DNA of 44,600 nt from Chlamydiota bacterium (GCA_030596365.1 JAUVKG010000001.1:1-44600), one strand, 5' to 3'; positions 32,165 through 40,613 are shown, counted from the first letter of the stretch. A program made the numbers and translations. The notes: generated from the letters alone by a model not told the origin.

Positions 32165-33136
32165 TTATTTAGCTTTTGCTTTATATTTTCTACCTTTAAC
32201 ATCAAATGTACATGACTTCTCATTTTCATCTAATGATTCAACTTTTGCTTTTTCTTTGTATTTAGGAAGATCAATTACATCATTTTTTCGTATGACAACC
32301 GGTTTTGCCCCGTCTTTTTTAGCCATAATTTCAGCTTCAACATAATCATAATAATTAGTTTCGCCGACGATTAAGGTAAACGGTGTGCCTGTTTTTATTT
32401 CAGTCATTGCAACTTCACTCTTATCTATATATTGCGTTGCACTAACCATACTATTCCATTTACCAACTTTTTTGAACGTTACTGTTCCTATTTCATAAAC
32501 GGGAGTAGTACCATCAGTAATTTTTTGACCTTCTTTCGTAAATTTTGTTTTTCCTTTGTATTTTAATTGAATAGACACCTTTGAAGCTTTCATAAGCATA
32601 ACAGGTCTTGACGGTCTATAAACTTTTAACAAAGTATAATCATCTAAAATAATATTAGGATCTGACGGGTCTTTAGGATTGCTGTTAAGTTTATATTCTG
32701 CAACATTGGTTATTCCGTCTTTGTCAGCATCTTCATTTGCATCATTTGGATTAGTCCAATCGAGCCCGTATTTCTGTTCCCATTTGTTATCCATTCCATC
32801 CCCGTCAGCATCTTTTTTATAATCTACAGTGGTGCCGCATTCAGGACAGATTCTGGAATATTTAGGCTGCAGTTTTTTACATTTGGGACAATACTGAAGA
32901 TCTTTATGCAAGAAAGAATTCGGGCTAAGCTTATCAGGAACTTCGCTTCCGGAAAGTTTTATAGATTCTTTATAACCTATAAGAAGGCTGCTATCTTTAA
33001 TTAGATCAGCGTTCTTGGCTTTTTCAAACGACCCGGATTCACTACCCGAAGTAAAAGAAATAGCTACTACAATAAGTGCTATAACCACAACGGCTGCCAG
33101 TAAAATCTTTTCCCAATGTTGCTTTAGTATATTCAT
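32165..33136 (-). CDS. Amuc_1099-type pilus-system protein with zinc ribbon and TSP3 repeats
   Basis: A 323-residue protein with one N-terminal membrane helix (residues 11-28) and a large part predicted outside the cytoplasm. A four-cysteine zinc ribbon (Cys83, Cys86, Cys97, Cys100) is followed by two calcium-binding TSP3/EF-type loops (DADGDGMDN 109-117, DADKDGITN 136-144) and a beta-rich C-terminal half. By position between the secretin and the Amuc_1100-like gene it corresponds to Amuc_1099, and may act like PilP in linking inner and outer membrane parts; that role is inference. A zinc ribbon on the periplasmic side is uncommon. Gaps to its neighbours are 44 and 22 bases. Confidence 0.8.
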   Translation of the reverse strand: MNILKQHWEKILLAAVVVIALIVVAISFTSGSESGSFEKAKNADLIKDSSLLIGYKESIKLSGSEVPDKLSPNSFLHKDLQYCPKCKKLQPKYSRICPECGTTVDYKKDADGDGMDNKWEQKYGLDWTNPNDANEDADKDGITNVAEYKLNSNPKDPSDPNIILDDYTLLKVYRPSRPVMLMKASKVSIQLKYKGKTKFTKEGQKITDGTTPVYEIGTVTFKKVGKWNSMVSATQYIDKSEVAMTEIKTGTPFTLIVGETNYYDYVEAEIMAKKDGAKPVVIRKNDVIDLPKYKEKAKVESLDENEKSCTFDVKGRKYKAKAK

Positions 33137-33158
33137 CAGTCAATAAGTATGTTATTCG

Positions 33159-34037
33159 TTATTTTTTTTCTGATTTAATCTTGCTGTCAGCTTTGTCATC
33201 GAAATCAAGTTGAATATTATCAACAAGAAGCTGGACAGACAAAATTTCAGTTATGTCCGAAGGGTCACTAACTTCACCCATAGACTGTACTTCAAGTTTA
33301 TTAGTTATTTTGGCAAGTCTGTAAAAGTAGCCTTTATTTCTTATTCCGGCAAGTATAGTATACAAGCTTTCCGGTTTAGTTCTAAATTCAAATTGAACAG
33401 GAACAGCATCATAAAGTTCTTTTTCTTCTTCTGCTTTTTTAGATACTCTTCCTGTAGGTTCATCGTCAAACATTTCTTCATCATCATCAATGTCATCATT
33501 TGACATTCCGGCAGGATTTCTGTCTATAACAGTTATTTCTTCAACTTGCGCGTTATCAGAGCAAAGGACATCAAGTACATCTTTGATAATAACGAACTGT
33601 CGGGTTAATTTGGGTAAATCGGATGTTTTTGGAACGTTTGGACCAAGATATTCAGACCAACCGATATCTTCCGGTATTCTGATATTTTTTTCTGTGCTTA
33701 AATCTACGATTTTATCTTTAGTATCTCTGATTTCTGCTTTAATACTTGAGGGATTAAAAACAGGCAGTTTTTTCTTAGGAGCAACTTTAATCATCTCATC
33801 ATTTATGCTGTTCAGCTCTTCAAGTTTCTCCTCATAAGCTTCAACAAGTTTTTTTGTGGGTGCTCCGCCATATTTTTTTGTTATGGACTTGTATTGCGAT
33901 TTTGCGCTTTCAATGTCATCGCACGCTTCCTGCGAACTACTAACAGCGCCGCGCCACATTATAATTCCAACTATTAATAATATAACTGCTCCCGCGAGAG
34001 CAATTAAAAAGCCTTTGTTTTTGTTCAGATCAAGCAT
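33159..34037 (-). CDS. Amuc_1100-type pilus-like inner membrane protein
   Basis: A 292-residue protein with one membrane helix (about 9-27), then a coiled coil (about 33-115) and a C-terminal domain of ferredoxin-like fold (VPVQFEFRTKPESLYTILAGIRNKGYFYRLAKI). This is the PilN/PilO-like layout of Amuc_1100, the Akkermansia membrane protein known for immune signalling. An acidic linker (DDIDDDEEMFDDEP) lies in the middle. In a pilus-like machine it would be part of the inner-membrane alignment complex. It lies between the PilM-like gene (40-base gap) and the zinc-ribbon gene (22-base gap). Confidence 0.85.
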   Translation of the reverse strand: MLDLNKNKGFLIALAGAVILLIVGIIMWRGAVSSSQEACDDIESAKSQYKSITKKYGGAPTKKLVEAYEEKLEELNSINDEMIKVAPKKKLPVFNPSSIKAEIRDTKDKIVDLSTEKNIRIPEDIGWSEYLGPNVPKTSDLPKLTRQFVIIKDVLDVLCSDNAQVEEITVIDRNPAGMSNDDIDDDEEMFDDEPTGRVSKKAEEEKELYDAVPVQFEFRTKPESLYTILAGIRNKGYFYRLAKITNKLEVQSMGEVSDPSDITEILSVQLLVDNIQLDFDDKADSKIKSEKK

Positions 34038-34077
34038 TTTCGTCTGTTTCTCTGTTGTTGCGAATAATTCCGCATTA

Positions 34078-35784
34078 TTATCTACGTCTGGACTTGCCTT
34101 TACGATTATTAGCCTCTTTTATATCTTCCAGATCGGGTTTGTCGTTGTAATTGGTATCAAGGTCAATGTCCAACTCGAAAGTGTAGTATTTTTTCTCTTT
34201 AGTCATTCTGCGTTGAGTAAAGCCTGCAAATCCGGGGATTTTTGCAACTCTCTTCTTGCGTTTCGGCATATCGTCCATCCAATTACCATAATAACCACCA
34301 CGAAGCAGCAATCTCACCGGGCGGCTATAAAGTTCAGATTTTTCATCTACAATAATTCCCCCCGGACCGGCATTATCGGATTCTAATAATTCTCTTTCAT
34401 AAATATCGCCAAAAGTTATATTTTCAATTCCGCTAAACCACAGATTTGAAGGAATAGCTTTGCTAAAATCCTGTAATGCTTTAACATATAGATCACGACT
34501 CAAAATTACGCGATGGATTTCATCTATTTCGAGTTGTTTTTTATCGATTTGTTTTTGAATTTTACCAATTTTGCTGTTAAGTGTTGTTACTTTACTTAAT
34601 TCATTATTGGCGTTATCTGCCTGTTCTTTCACATCTGTACTTTTCATGCTTACAAGTGCAAAAAGAACAAAGAATATTGCAGCAAATATATACGCGGATG
34701 TCGCAATCCAAACTTTCTTCCGTTCCAACGACTGCTGAAGCTGAACTCCTTTCGGCAGAATATTTATTGCATAAGGAGCTAAACCGGCGCCGGCAAGCGC
34801 GCAACCAAGTGCCTGCGGATAGAGAGAAGGATTTTCTATTGTTTTATCAAATGCCTGAAAAACATTAAATTCCGATACATCTATTTTAAGACGACCGGAA
34901 AGAAAAGTTGTCAAGCCGGGAATATTACTATAACCGCCACAGACAAGAAGTTTTTGCGGTTTTTCTCCTCCCAGTTGAGATTTGAAAAACGTTAATGATC
35001 TTGTAATTTCCATTACAAGTCTTGACATTGTTGCACGCACATTTTTCAACACATCAGATTCTTCACCTGCGGGAGCAGCCAAATTGATTTGGGTAGCAAT
35101 TGTTTTTTTAGCTTCTTCTTCCGACATATTCAAGTTTTTAACAAGGGAAGAAACTATAGTTTTACCTGTAACCGGCAAAGTTCTAATCCAGATTTTTTTA
35201 CCGTCAACTATAACAAGATCACTTGCGGTAGCACCAATATTAAGAATTGCAACGGAAGTTTCCGCTTCACCGCCCGAAGAATGTAAACATACATTTCCGA
35301 TTGCCATTGCTCCGCAGTCAATTGAATTAGCTTCAAGACCTGCTTCGGCTAATATTGAGATAATATTTTCAACGACTTCTTTTTTAACTGCTGCAAGAAC
35401 GAGGTGACTCTGGTCGTTTTCTTCTCCCACAATCACGCTATCCCAATCAACGTTATTTAAAGAAACCGGAATTTGCTTATCGGCTTCCTGTTCAAGCTGA
35501 TTTTTAATATCCTCAGTTTTAATCTTCAGTGCTCTGATAAGCACTTGATCATTTGGAGCAGTGATATATAATTCGTCTTCTGGTTGGATAAGTTTTTCGC
35601 TTTTCCATGATTTCAGCACATTAACAACCGCTTCGCGCCAAGCTGAATCATCAGCATCAATTGCGAGATTTAAATCCTGCGACTTGCATTCTTTTATTCC
35701 CGGTTTATCGGAAATAATTGACAGAGCCACATATTTCAGTGTTTCATGTCCGAGATCGATACCTATTATTTTTTTGTCGGCCAC
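34078..35784 (-). CDS. PilM-PilN-type fusion (Amuc_1101-like)
   Basis: A 568-residue protein. Residues about 5-340 form an actin-like PilM domain (IIGIDLGHETLKYVAL, VAILNIGATASDLVIVDG, LLVCGGYSNIPGLTTFL). A membrane helix follows at about 358-378, then a coiled coil (NNELSKVTTLNSKIGKIQK and on) and a PilN-like periplasmic part (LWFSGIENITFGDIYERELLE). In classical systems these are two separate proteins, PilM in the cytoplasm and PilN in the membrane, joined through the PilN N-terminus; here they are one chain. It is the first gene of the pilus-like operon and has a near-consensus promoter at 35946-35974. No PilB, PilT, PilC or pilin gene is in the window. Confidence 0.92.
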   Translation of the reverse strand: MADKKIIGIDLGHETLKYVALSIISDKPGIKECKSQDLNLAIDADDSAWREAVVNVLKSWKSEKLIQPEDELYITAPNDQVLIRALKIKTEDIKNQLEQEADKQIPVSLNNVDWDSVIVGEENDQSHLVLAAVKKEVVENIISILAEAGLEANSIDCGAMAIGNVCLHSSGGEAETSVAILNIGATASDLVIVDGKKIWIRTLPVTGKTIVSSLVKNLNMSEEEAKKTIATQINLAAPAGEESDVLKNVRATMSRLVMEITRSLTFFKSQLGGEKPQKLLVCGGYSNIPGLTTFLSGRLKIDVSEFNVFQAFDKTIENPSLYPQALGCALAGAGLAPYAINILPKGVQLQQSLERKKVWIATSAYIFAAIFFVLFALVSMKSTDVKEQADNANNELSKVTTLNSKIGKIQKQIDKKQLEIDEIHRVILSRDLYVKALQDFSKAIPSNLWFSGIENITFGDIYERELLESDNAGPGGIIVDEKSELYSRPVRLLLRGGYYGNWMDDMPKRKKRVAKIPGFAGFTQRRMTKEKKYYTFELDIDLDTNYNDKPDLEDIKEANNRKGKSRRR

Positions 35785-36193
35785 TTGTATTCCTCACCTA
35801 ATATATATTAAGTATTTAAACTGATAAAGTGCTTGTATATTTACATTTTGCGCACAATTTTATACGCTTTAAATATTTAAGCACTTGCGTTATTTTGCGA
35901 GAACCCTACTTTAAAATTTACAAACTTTTTCATTAATTGTGCAATATGATACCAAAAGTATTTGCTATTGTCAAGCACTTATTATATTAATTGATACATC
36001 ATCGTTTTTATTCCACCAGCCTTGTGGTAATGGGGTATATAATTACAACAATACCTCATATATTCAACAAATCGGAAGGCCATTTATCCTTTGTCTGAAA
36101 GGTGATGATAAATCAGTCCGGGGTATACAGTATATCACCGAAAAAGAGCGTTTTCTTGCAAAAATTTGCTGCCTGATTTTCAATCAACTCGTG
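35785..36193. other. Spacer upstream of the pilus-like operon
   Basis: It contains the operon promoter (35946-35974) and a predicted leader of about 150 bases (35785-35938). The remainder to 36193 has no gene I can support, and an open frame on the plus strand starting at 35939 looks spurious. No hairpin with a T-run is seen after the TPR gene. No repeats of the heptamer type occur here, unlike most other long spacers. Confidence 0.6.
35946..35974 (-). promoter_or_regulatory. Promoter of the pilus-like operon
   Basis: On the minus strand a perfect TTGACA (35974-35969), a 17-base spacer and TATCAT (35951-35946), with TGG before the -10 box. Transcription should start near 35939. Confidence 0.9.
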
Positions 36194-37288
36194 TTATATT
36201 TTGTTCTTCTTAACTTTGGCAAGTTTTTTTCTTAATTCGCTGACATCCTCTTCCTGGTTTCCGGTAACGGTAATACGCTGCGCACGGCCAAGTGCCTGTA
36301 TTACAATATCATATTGACGAGTTTCGAATGCGGTTTTAGCAATATTTATTTGTATTTCGGGATTTTCAGGCATATATGTTCCTGCCTGCCGGTATCTATG
36401 AAGTGCTATTTTATATTCTTTTTGTTCTACGGCTGTTTTCGCCCATTTAACATACAACAGAGCTATTTCTTTTTCAATTTCATTTCCTTGTTTAATTAAG
36501 TAAACTTTTTCAAGAAGATTTATTCCCTGATTGTATTTACCTTCTTCCCCGAGAAGAATTGCTTTCATGTATTGAGCATCAACAGAATTGGGTTTTAAAG
36601 CAAGAGACATTTTTATTTTAGACATCGCTATTTTATAATCATGTCTGTTGTAAGCCATTAATGCAAGATAATATAAAGCAGGCGCAGCAACAGGAGAATC
36701 AATTTCAACTTTTTCCCACGCTGCTACCGCTTCATTTGTTTTAGCCAAATATAATTTTGCCAGGCCTAGATTATACCACACAGCGCTATTATTTGAGACT
36801 ATTCCTGTTACCTGTTCGTAACAGGTTGCGGCAGAAGCATACTGTGTTAATGATGAATATCCGACTCCAAGATTGTATAAATAATCAGGATTTCTGGGAT
36901 CCATATAAACTGCGCGTTCTAAATATTTAACGGCTTCTTTTCGTCTGTTATTTCGTCCAAGAGTTACTCCAAATAAATATACAAGACGAGGATTCCTGTT
37001 ATCTACCGAAATTGCTTTTTCAAAATATGGTATGCTGTTTTCAAACTGACCTATTCGCTCATAACACGCGCCAAGATTAAGATATGCTTCCCCAAGATTA
37101 GGGTCATGCTGGACCGCCGATCTGAACGAACGTATCGCGGAACGGTAATTTTGACGTTTAACTTGTTTAATTCCTTCGCGAAAATATGTTTGAGCCTGTA
37201 TTGGAGACTGTTGAAATGTATTTGTCTGCACAGCCTGTAAATTAACTGTGGCTAAAATTAATAATATTGTTATTGTTAATTTTATCAT
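36194..37288 (-). CDS. Exported TPR-repeat protein
   Basis: A 364-residue protein with a signal peptide (MIKLTITILLILATVNLQA) and about nine tandem TPRs from residue 30 to 350 (for example QTYFREGIKQVKRQNYRSAIRSFRSAVQHDPN and repeats at 34-residue spacing). TPR proteins scaffold other proteins, and PilW/PilF-type TPR lipoproteins help assemble secretins. This one is upstream of the PilM-like operon on the same strand but separated by 409 bases and a strong promoter, so joint function is only suggested. The repeat array at 37291-37373 begins a few bases before its start codon and there is no visible promoter within it. Confidence 0.85.
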   Translation of the reverse strand: MIKLTITILLILATVNLQAVQTNTFQQSPIQAQTYFREGIKQVKRQNYRSAIRSFRSAVQHDPNLGEAYLNLGACYERIGQFENSIPYFEKAISVDNRNPRLVYLFGVTLGRNNRRKEAVKYLERAVYMDPRNPDYLYNLGVGYSSLTQYASAATCYEQVTGIVSNNSAVWYNLGLAKLYLAKTNEAVAAWEKVEIDSPVAAPALYYLALMAYNRHDYKIAMSKIKMSLALKPNSVDAQYMKAILLGEEGKYNQGINLLEKVYLIKQGNEIEKEIALLYVKWAKTAVEQKEYKIALHRYRQAGTYMPENPEIQINIAKTAFETRQYDIVIQALGRAQRITVTGNQEEDVSELRKKLAKVKKNKI

Positions 37289-37290
37289 TA

Positions 37291-37373
37291 GCAGGTAGTC
37301 AGGTGTCAGGTGTCAGGTGTCGGGTGTCAGGTGTCAGGTGTCGGGTGTCGGGTGTCAGGTGTCAGGTGTCAGG
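37291..37373. repeat. Heptamer array (GGTGTCA/GGTGTCG)
   Basis: About eleven units of GGTGTCA, four of them GGTGTCG. The array adjoins the TPR gene start. The same word occurs at 15490-15507, 18449-18469 and 38048-38083. Confidence 0.95.
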
Positions 37374-37380
37374 AATATAA

Positions 37381-37578
37381 TTCCATCATTCCATCAATCC
37401 ATCATTCCATCAATCCATCAATCCATCATTCCATCATTCCATCATTCCATCATTCCATCATTCCATCATTCCATCATTCCATCATTCCATCAATCCATCA
37501 TTCCATCAATCCATCATTCCATCATTCCATCATTCCATCATTCCATCAATCCATCATTCCATCAATCCATCATTCCAA
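37381..37578. repeat. Octamer array (TCCATCAT/TCCATCAA), about 25 units
   Basis: About 25 units of eight bases with one variable position (T or A). Because eight is not a multiple of three, all forward frames give the same eight-residue repeat rich in Ser, Ile, His and Pro and stay open. No start signal supports a protein, and I treat it as non-coding. It lies 15 bases from the 3' end of rnpB. Confidence 0.95.
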
Positions 37579-37593
37579 TAATTCATAAATCAA

Positions 37594-37977
37594 ATTGTAC
37601 TGCCCGCGGCATAAGCCGGATTCTGTCTCCCCGTTTAGGAGAGGGTAACCATTCATCTTTGCGACCTACCCGAAACATATAAACGGCAGGCGCGTCCGGA
37701 AGCGAACTTCCAATGTTTCCTATATGGTCTTGCACCGGATGGGGTTTTCCGTGCCCGCTACGTTACCGTTAGCGGCGGTGAGCTCTTACCTCGCCTTTTC
37801 ACCCTTACTCTGAATCCAGCAAGCTGAATTCAGGGCGGTATATTTTCTGTGGCACTTTCCGTCCACTCGTTAAGAGTGTCCCTTGGTTTCTCAAGGCATC
37901 CTGCCTACAGGTGTCCGGACTTTCCTCTTCGAACAAACAATGTTTGTCCAAAACGGTTACCGCGCGGGCAGTACAAT
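37594..37977 (-). ncRNA. rnpB: RNase P RNA (bacterial class A)
   Basis: On the minus strand the RNA of about 384 bases carries all main conserved boxes: GAGGAAAGTCCGGACACC (near 37926-37909), AGGGTGAAAAGGCGAGG followed by GAGCTCACCG (P8 to P11 area), and the 3' ACAGAATCCGGCTTA box. The P1 helix is long: ATTGTACTGCCCGCG at the 5' end pairs exactly with the 3' end, 15 base pairs. It is the catalytic part of RNase P, which trims tRNA 5' leaders. A TATAAT stands at 38015-38010, about 32 bases upstream, with no good -35; the ends given are those of P1. Repeat arrays flank both sides. Confidence 0.97.
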
Positions 37978-38046
37978 CATTATTATTTGATTTTTTATAC
38001 AGCTATACTATTATACCGAAAACTGAGAATAAATGCTTGTATTTTA

Positions 38047-38085
38047 AGGTGTCAGGTGTCAGATGTCAGATGTCAGGTGTCAGAG
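38047..38085. repeat. Short heptamer array (GGTGTCA/GATGTCA)
   Basis: Five units of GGTGTCA or GATGTCA upstream of rnpB. The rest of the spacer, 38086-38257, has no gene. It holds degenerate TTCGTGTTTATTAGTGTTCA text at 38191-38216, which recurs near 501-525 and 44541-44566. Confidence 0.88.
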
Positions 38086-38257
38086 AAAAATTACAAATCT
38101 ATGATTTGTCTAATTTTACGAGGATTCTCGGAATGGATAAAAATTCAAAGATTTTGACCATTTCGGCATTTTAAATAAAATTTGTATTCATTCGTGTTTA
38201 TTAGTGTTCATTAGTGGTTAAAGGAATTGCATTAGTTTTTTCCGTGGTATTAGTGTC

Positions 38258-38286
38258 AAAAAAATGCCCCGCAAAATCACGGGGCA
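38258..38286 (-). terminator. Intrinsic terminator after the zinc-ribbon gene
   Basis: On the minus strand TGCCCCG and CGGGGCA form a 7-base-pair stem with an 8-base loop, followed directly by seven T. It lies 57 bases after the stop codon of the gene at 38344. Confidence 0.9.
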
Positions 38287-38343
38287 CAAATTTTCAAAAA
38301 TGTATTATCTCAAAATATCAAATGTCATCAAACTTTTTTAACT

Positions 38344-39081
38344 TTATCCAGCTAATGCTTCATTGTTTTCTATATAAAGAATTCTGCCGCAGTTTTTGCA
38401 GGTAACTAATGCATCGCCATCATTTAATGACATAATATCGGCAATGATCTGAGCGGGTAAACTTATGTGACATCCTCCGCACATACTATTATTTGCCTGA
38501 ACGATAATTTTTGGTGCACGTTTTTCATACAAATTATTATACGCCGAAATATATTTATCATTAATTTCTTTAACGACATCTTTCCGAATAAGTTTGTATC
38601 TTTTAGATTTTCCCTGAATTTCCAACAATTGTACTTTTACTTCATCGGCTTTTTTCAGCAAATCTTTTTTAATTTCATCAACCTGCGTCTTACCTTTTTC
38701 AAGATCGACTGAATTTTCTTCGGTTTGCTGAATATGATTTGCTAAATCCTCTTCCGCTTTAACTTTTGCTTCCTGTGCAGCTTTTATTTCTTTTGAAAGT
38801 GCTTGGTAAGCGTCATTTTTTTTAACTAATTTCTGATTACCTTCAAGATGTTTTATTTTCAGTTCTGCATCTTCAACATCAAGTTCAAGTTTCTTTTTAT
38901 CAATTTCCATCTGATTTTTATTTTCCTTTTTGGAAAATTGATCGTCAGCTGCCTGCTGATAACAAATCTGCTCATCACGTAACTTCTTAATTACATTGTT
39001 TTTCTCGCGTTGTATTTCAATTATTTCTTTATCAAGATTTTGCAAGTCGAGAAGTTTTTTGAGAGTATTGTTCATAAGCAT
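38344..39081 (-). CDS. Coiled-coil protein with C4 zinc ribbon (DUF164 type)
   Basis: A 245-residue protein. Residues about 5-175 form a long charged antiparallel coiled coil (LLDLQNLDKEIIEIQREKN and on). The C-terminal part has a four-cysteine zinc ribbon, MCGGCHISLP and TCKNCGRILY. This layout is the widespread zf-RING_7/DUF164 family, of unknown biochemical role, often near Nif3-type or RNase H genes and sometimes next to rnpB, as here. An ATG two codons later (39075) is an equal candidate for the start. It has a terminator downstream and is transcribed separately from rnpB. Confidence 0.9.
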   Translation of the reverse strand: MLMNNTLKKLLDLQNLDKEIIEIQREKNNVIKKLRDEQICYQQAADDQFSKKENKNQMEIDKKKLELDVEDAELKIKHLEGNQKLVKKNDAYQALSKEIKAAQEAKVKAEEDLANHIQQTEENSVDLEKGKTQVDEIKKDLLKKADEVKVQLLEIQGKSKRYKLIRKDVVKEINDKYISAYNNLYEKRAPKIIVQANNSMCGGCHISLPAQIIADIMSLNDGDALVTCKNCGRILYIENNEALAG

Positions 39082-39109
39082 TTATGGTAATTAAAAAAAG
39101 TGGAGATAT

Positions 39110-39141
39110 AAAAAAAGCGGAACTTTTATCGTTCCGCTTTT
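39110..39141 (-). terminator. Intrinsic terminator after the secreted 377-residue protein
   Basis: On the minus strand GCGGAAC and GTTCCGC (extended by flanking A/T pairs to about 11 base pairs) with a 7-base loop and seven T. It stands 12 bases after the stop codon at 39153. Confidence 0.92.
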
Positions 39142-39152
39142 AATTTTCTTTA

Positions 39153-40286
39153 TTATTTTAAATTCTTATATGTTGCGTCAATTGGAAATGCTCCATTCGG
39201 TGTTATTACATCACAACCAACGACCTCCGCAAATGTTGTGTGTTTCTTGTTCAACCGTACTTTCGATACCGAATAAGAATAAAAATCACAGTTCGCAAGC
39301 GTTGTATATTGACCATATTTTTTAGTGCTGATACTTATCTTCCCTACTGCTCCTATCGGTGTTGTTGGTGATGAATCATCGCCTGCAATAACTTTTGCTC
39401 CGGAACCGCCGCGAACACAAATAACTTTTCTTACTCCGTTCGCGGAATGATTAGATCCCGAAATGATTGTTCCTCCAAGACCGTTGGACACAAACACTTT
39501 ATCAATTTTACCTTCTGTAGTAGATGTTCCCGTAATATTTCCACCATTAATTGTTGTTTTTTTGTAACGACGGCCTTTTACGATCAATTGATTAATTCCA
39601 TGAACTGCTTCGCAATTTCCAAGCTTTCCACCACGAACATTTACAGCATTAATATAACTTTCACGCCCGTCTCCGGACTGTTTTACTGATACAGTGCCTG
39701 TAGTGAAATTTGTTTTTCCGCCACTTATAGTCATAGCCGAACGTGGATAATCCACTTTTACGACATTAATTTTGCCACCTTTTACATCAACATTTACATT
39801 AGGTACATTTCCTATAGTTTGCAAACTCTGTCCGATAACTCTGACACTCATAATAGGCAGATGATGATAACGCTTCAAAAATTCTCCGCTCATTCCCGCT
39901 TTAACCGTAATGCCACCGGATTCTAATGCAGAGTCTTGCATATTAAGAAAGCCGAACGGGACTTTTGTTCCATCGGGCATATCTATTGATTTAATAGAAG
40001 TTGCTGCAAAAAGTGTATATTGTTGGAAGGCCTGCCATGATATGCCATCAAACACAATATAAAGGCGAAGGCCGTTTACATTAGGTTTATAGATTGTGAA
40101 TCGTGATTCATAACCATCCTGGTTCACCCAGAAATCTACTAATTTTGTCGGGTTGGGCGAGCCATCAGTTTTAATATCTGTTCTTGCCTGAAATACGTAA
40201 TGTTTCCAGTCTCCTGCCAAAGCAGATGACACTAGTATAATAGCTACTAACGATAGGACAATTGTTCGTGCGATTTTTGGATTCAT
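39153..40286 (-). CDS. Secreted beta-rich protein related to the 779-residue protein
   Basis: A 377-residue protein with a signal peptide (MNPKIARTIVLSLVAIILVSSALA, cleavage at residue 24). Its residues about 30-130 may form a separate small domain (HYVFQARTDIKTDGSPNP, LYIVFDGISWQAFQQY). From about 135 to the end it is a chain of short strands with 'V-K-GG-K/N-I' turns (VDVKGGKINVVKVD, AVNVRGGKLGNC, INGGNITGTS), as in the N-terminal half of the protein at 2328-4667. A beta-solenoid surface or envelope protein is inferred. GGAG stands eight bases before the ATG. It is monocistronic with a strong terminator. Confidence 0.82.
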   Translation of the reverse strand: MNPKIARTIVLSLVAIILVSSALAGDWKHYVFQARTDIKTDGSPNPTKLVDFWVNQDGYESRFTIYKPNVNGLRLYIVFDGISWQAFQQYTLFAATSIKSIDMPDGTKVPFGFLNMQDSALESGGITVKAGMSGEFLKRYHHLPIMSVRVIGQSLQTIGNVPNVNVDVKGGKINVVKVDYPRSAMTISGGKTNFTTGTVSVKQSGDGRESYINAVNVRGGKLGNCEAVHGINQLIVKGRRYKKTTINGGNITGTSTTEGKIDKVFVSNGLGGTIISGSNHSANGVRKVICVRGGSGAKVIAGDDSSPTTPIGAVGKISISTKKYGQYTTLANCDFYSYSVSKVRLNKKHTTFAEVVGCDVITPNGAFPIDATYKNLK

Positions 40287-40383
40287 GATATTCGCTCCAT
40301 GGTTATATGTATTTATTACAATTAATAAAAGTTTTAAAATTCGTTCTGCACAATCTTTTTTATGAATAAGAGATTATGGTCTA

Positions 40384-40459
40384 TGGTGGAGAATACCGGG
40401 ATTGAACCGGTGACCTCCTGGTTGCAAACCAGGCGCTCTCCCAGCTGAGCTAATTCCCC
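40384..40459 (-). tRNA. tRNA-Ala (anticodon TGC)
   Basis: A 76-base cloverleaf on the minus strand: acceptor stem GGGGAAT/ATTCTCC, D-arm AGCTCAGCTGGGAGAGC, anticodon loop in CTGGTTTGCAACCAG with TGC, T-arm GGTTCAATC, discriminator A and encoded CCA. It lies 60 bases after tRNA-Ile on the same transcript. Confidence 0.97.
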
Positions 40460-40519
40460 TTTTCATAAGAAAGACCTTCGCGTTGCGCATTATTGCTAAA
40501 GCAAACAACGTGTTAAGCA

Positions 40520-40596
40520 TGGTGGGCCTAGATAGACTTGAACTATCGACCTCGCGCTTATCAAGCGCGCGCTCTAACCAACTGAGCTATAGGCCC
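40520..40596 (-). tRNA. tRNA-Ile (anticodon GAT)
   Basis: A 77-base cloverleaf on the minus strand with acceptor GGGCCTA/TAGGCCC, AGCTCAGTTGGTTAGAGC, an anticodon loop with GAT, AGTTCAAGT in the T-arm, and encoded CCA. The Ile-Ala order is that of bacterial 16S-23S spacers, but no rRNA gene is beside it. Confidence 0.97.
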
Positions 40597-40613
40597 GCAT
40601 TATTTTCGTAAAT

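Noticed and set aside
35785..35938. Riboswitch in the pilus operon leader
   Set aside because: The leader is AT-rich with no stable or recognisable structure.
35939..36235. 98-residue frame on the plus strand
   Set aside because: It starts inside the pilus operon promoter region, has no ribosome site and overlaps the TPR gene end; composition is not protein-like.
37381..37578. CRISPR array
   Set aside because: Units are eight bases with no spacers, and no cas gene is near.
37310..37682. Two overlapping repeat proteins rich in HHSIIPSF
   Set aside because: An octamer array is open in all three frames and gives the same peptide in each. There is no start signal, and the frames run into rnpB.
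40384..40596. Part of an rRNA operon
   Set aside because: No 16S or 23S sequence lies on either side. The flanks are protein genes and a dedicated promoter.
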